Source of the DNA: Phytophthora sp. 'mugwort'
Taxonomy: Eukaryota > Oomycota > Peronosporomycetes > Peronosporales > Peronosporaceae
Assembly: GCA_033558025.1 (NCBI GenBank)
Contig: JAUCEF010000012.1
Location: forward strand, 1,612,001-1,676,000
Direction of reading: 5' to 3'
DNA: 64,000 nucleotides
Of the stretch, positions 62,927 to 64,000 are shown piece by piece. Position numbers and translations under genes: made by a program. How positions within the stretch are numbered: position 1 is the first letter of the stretch; the number at the start of each line of letters is the position of its first letter. The notes beneath the pieces were generated by a model that was not told the DNA's origin, made no database searches, and saw only the letters and a program-made list of their open reading frames with translations.

Positions 62927-63940
62927 AGGGACACTCAGCTGCGCGAAACGCCGCACGATTTCCTGAGCAGCAAGATAGCTCGTCGCCGACCGGAGTGCTG
63001 TTGGAGTCGTTCGTGGTGGAGGCGGAGATGGAGGTTGAAACACAGAGGAAGGCTCTGTCGAGGGGAGAGCTGCGGTTGCTTGCAACGGAGGACGCCGACT
63101 TTCTCGGCATCCCGGTGGCACAGCAGCCCAAGTTTACAAGGAACGGATGACAGCATCACTTCATGCCCGCTATGACCTGAAGAATCGCCTAGGCCATGGC
63201 GAAGTTGGGTCAGTGAATATTGACGCCGCCCACCAAAAAGCGATCGAGCTGCATCAAGAAATAGGCCGCTTCCATCCAGAGATGTCATTAATATGGAGGA
63301 GGCTATTCTTCAGGCAGACACCCAAATACTCCATTACGTTGGGGAGGCACTGTCTCTAAGCAGAAGAAAGACCGGCTCACGATAGTTATGGTTACAGACA
63401 GTTCCGGCACGGAGAAGCTGCCTTTGGTTTTTCTGGGGAAGGCGAAGGAACTTCGATCGCATGATGACAAGCCGGCTTCAACTGCATATGACGGCACAGC
63501 GAAGCGATGGATGACGGTGGACTTGTTCCAGCATTGAATGGAGAAGGTGAACAACGTGATGGCGGAAAAGGGCAGGCATATACTGTTGCTGTTGGATAAT
63601 GCCCCAGTGCACAAGTTGCCGGAGGAGCCACTGACCAACGTTACGGTAAAAATACTGCCGCCAAACTCTACTGCAATGCTTCAGCCCATGGGCCAAGGGG
63701 CCAATGCATGGCTCAACAGCGGTGTATTGCAGCACGCACACAAGAGGCAGCGCTTCGCCACATTGATAGTGATTCAGACCCGTACGACATTTCGCCAGCC
63801 GATGCGCTGGAGTGGATCTGCGACGCATGGGGAGATGTGCATGCCAAGGATATCCAAAACTACTTGAAGCACTCTGGGCTGTACGTCGACAGACTAGATC
63901 GTCGATCTGCTCAATCTGATTGTACGTACTGAATGCGTAA
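62927..63940 (+). pseudogene. pogo/Tigger-like transposase, copy 2
   Basis: Plus frames: RDTQLRETPHDF, then (shifted) RGELRLLATEDADFLGIPVA, YDLKNRLGHGEVGSVNIDAA, HQKAIELHQEIGRFHPE, FFRQTPKYSITLG, LPLVFLGKAKELRSHDDKPA, GRHILLLLDNAPVHKLP and PPNSTAMLQPMGQGANAWLN. The third catalytic block reads QPMGQG where copy 1 has QPMDQG, so one catalytic Asp is Gly. Several frameshifts and a stop also occur. It retains the central segment that copy 1 has deleted. Confidence 0.8.
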
Positions 63941-64000
63941 CAATGCTTGCCTTAACTACCGTATTATCGGGCCCAGTGCAACAATCGGGTCCAGTGCGAC

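Larger units (their letters stand above)
61839..63950 (+). mobile_element. pogo/Tigger-like DNA transposon, copy 2 with nested insertion
   Basis: It has the same left part as copy 1 from GCCGTCCGC (61839), then extra sequence (62226-62590) absent from copy 1 that includes GGRVQPYRVNTRISLSEQCD, resembling the DNA-binding start of such transposases. It is interrupted at 62602-62919 by a hAT-type miniature element. The catalytic region follows to 63.9 kb. Right of it, 63965-64000 holds two tandem ~17-bp units (ATCGGGCCCAGTGCAAC and ATCGGGTCCAGTGCGAC) that could be the subterminal/TIR part, cut by the window edge. Confidence 0.75.

Overview
The window looks like nuclear DNA of a plant-pathogenic oomycete of the Phytophthora / downy-mildew type. 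The reasons are a secreted protein with an RxLR-EER motif pair near 14.7 kb, a tandem family of proteins resembling those named 'M96 mating-specific' or oomycete bZIP in Phytophthora annotations, mostly intron-poor genes, and a dense mixture of decayed transposons of types common in oomycetes. No species call is possible from this sequence alone.

Layout. From 0 to 31 kb the window is almost entirely decayed mobile DNA: a pogo-type transposase tail (2-175), a tRNA-Lys-like gene (629-701), a mariner remnant (734-1345), a ~4.6 kb LINE on the minus strand (1.86-6.44 kb), a piggyBac-like relic (7.6-9.2 kb), a 78-bp-arm foldback (9.44-9.64 kb), a Helitron helicase relic (10.6-12.0 kb), a second mariner (12.2-13.2 kb), a LINE reverse transcriptase scrap (14.0-14.2 kb), the RxLR effector candidate (14.69-15.13 kb), a Helitron Rep relic (18.3-20.3 kb), and two Ty3/gypsy elements end to end on the minus strand (21.1-27.25 and 27.25-30.4 kb).

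From 32.4 to 51.1 kb lies a gene-rich island. Four minus-strand, single-exon genes of 533-595 codons (32461-34161, 34912-36660, 39236-41023, 41869-43470) encode a bZIP DNA-binding segment followed by a long conserved C-terminal domain that resembles START-like domains. Two DNA transposons with recognisable terminal inverted repeats (TIRs) and target-site duplications sit in this array: a 744-bp element just downstream of the first gene (31606-32349) and a 1461-bp hAT-type element between the second and third (37599-39059). Beyond them are two small related single-membrane-span proteins (44034-44300 and 44861-45025), a five-exon SFT2-family Golgi membrane protein (45282-46355, minus) and a 1459-residue P4-ATPase lipid flippase (46754-51133, minus). 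The last two both belong to Golgi/endosomal membrane traffic in other eukaryotes.

From 51 to 64 kb mobile DNA returns: a gag-like relic (52.9-54.2 kb), two pogo/Tigger-like transposon copies (54.66-55.90 and 61.84-63.95 kb) that carry different lesions, an extremely GATC-rich block (56.16-56.70 kb), a Mutator-like (MULE) transposase relic (57.46-58.76 kb), a third mariner (59.3-60.6 kb) and a 39-bp-arm hairpin (61.06-61.17 kb). The second pogo copy has itself been hit by a 318-bp hAT-type miniature element.

The most interesting biology is the bZIP plus START-like array, a layout that suggests ligand-responsive transcription factors. Family assignments come from reading translated motifs; no database search or alignment was run.
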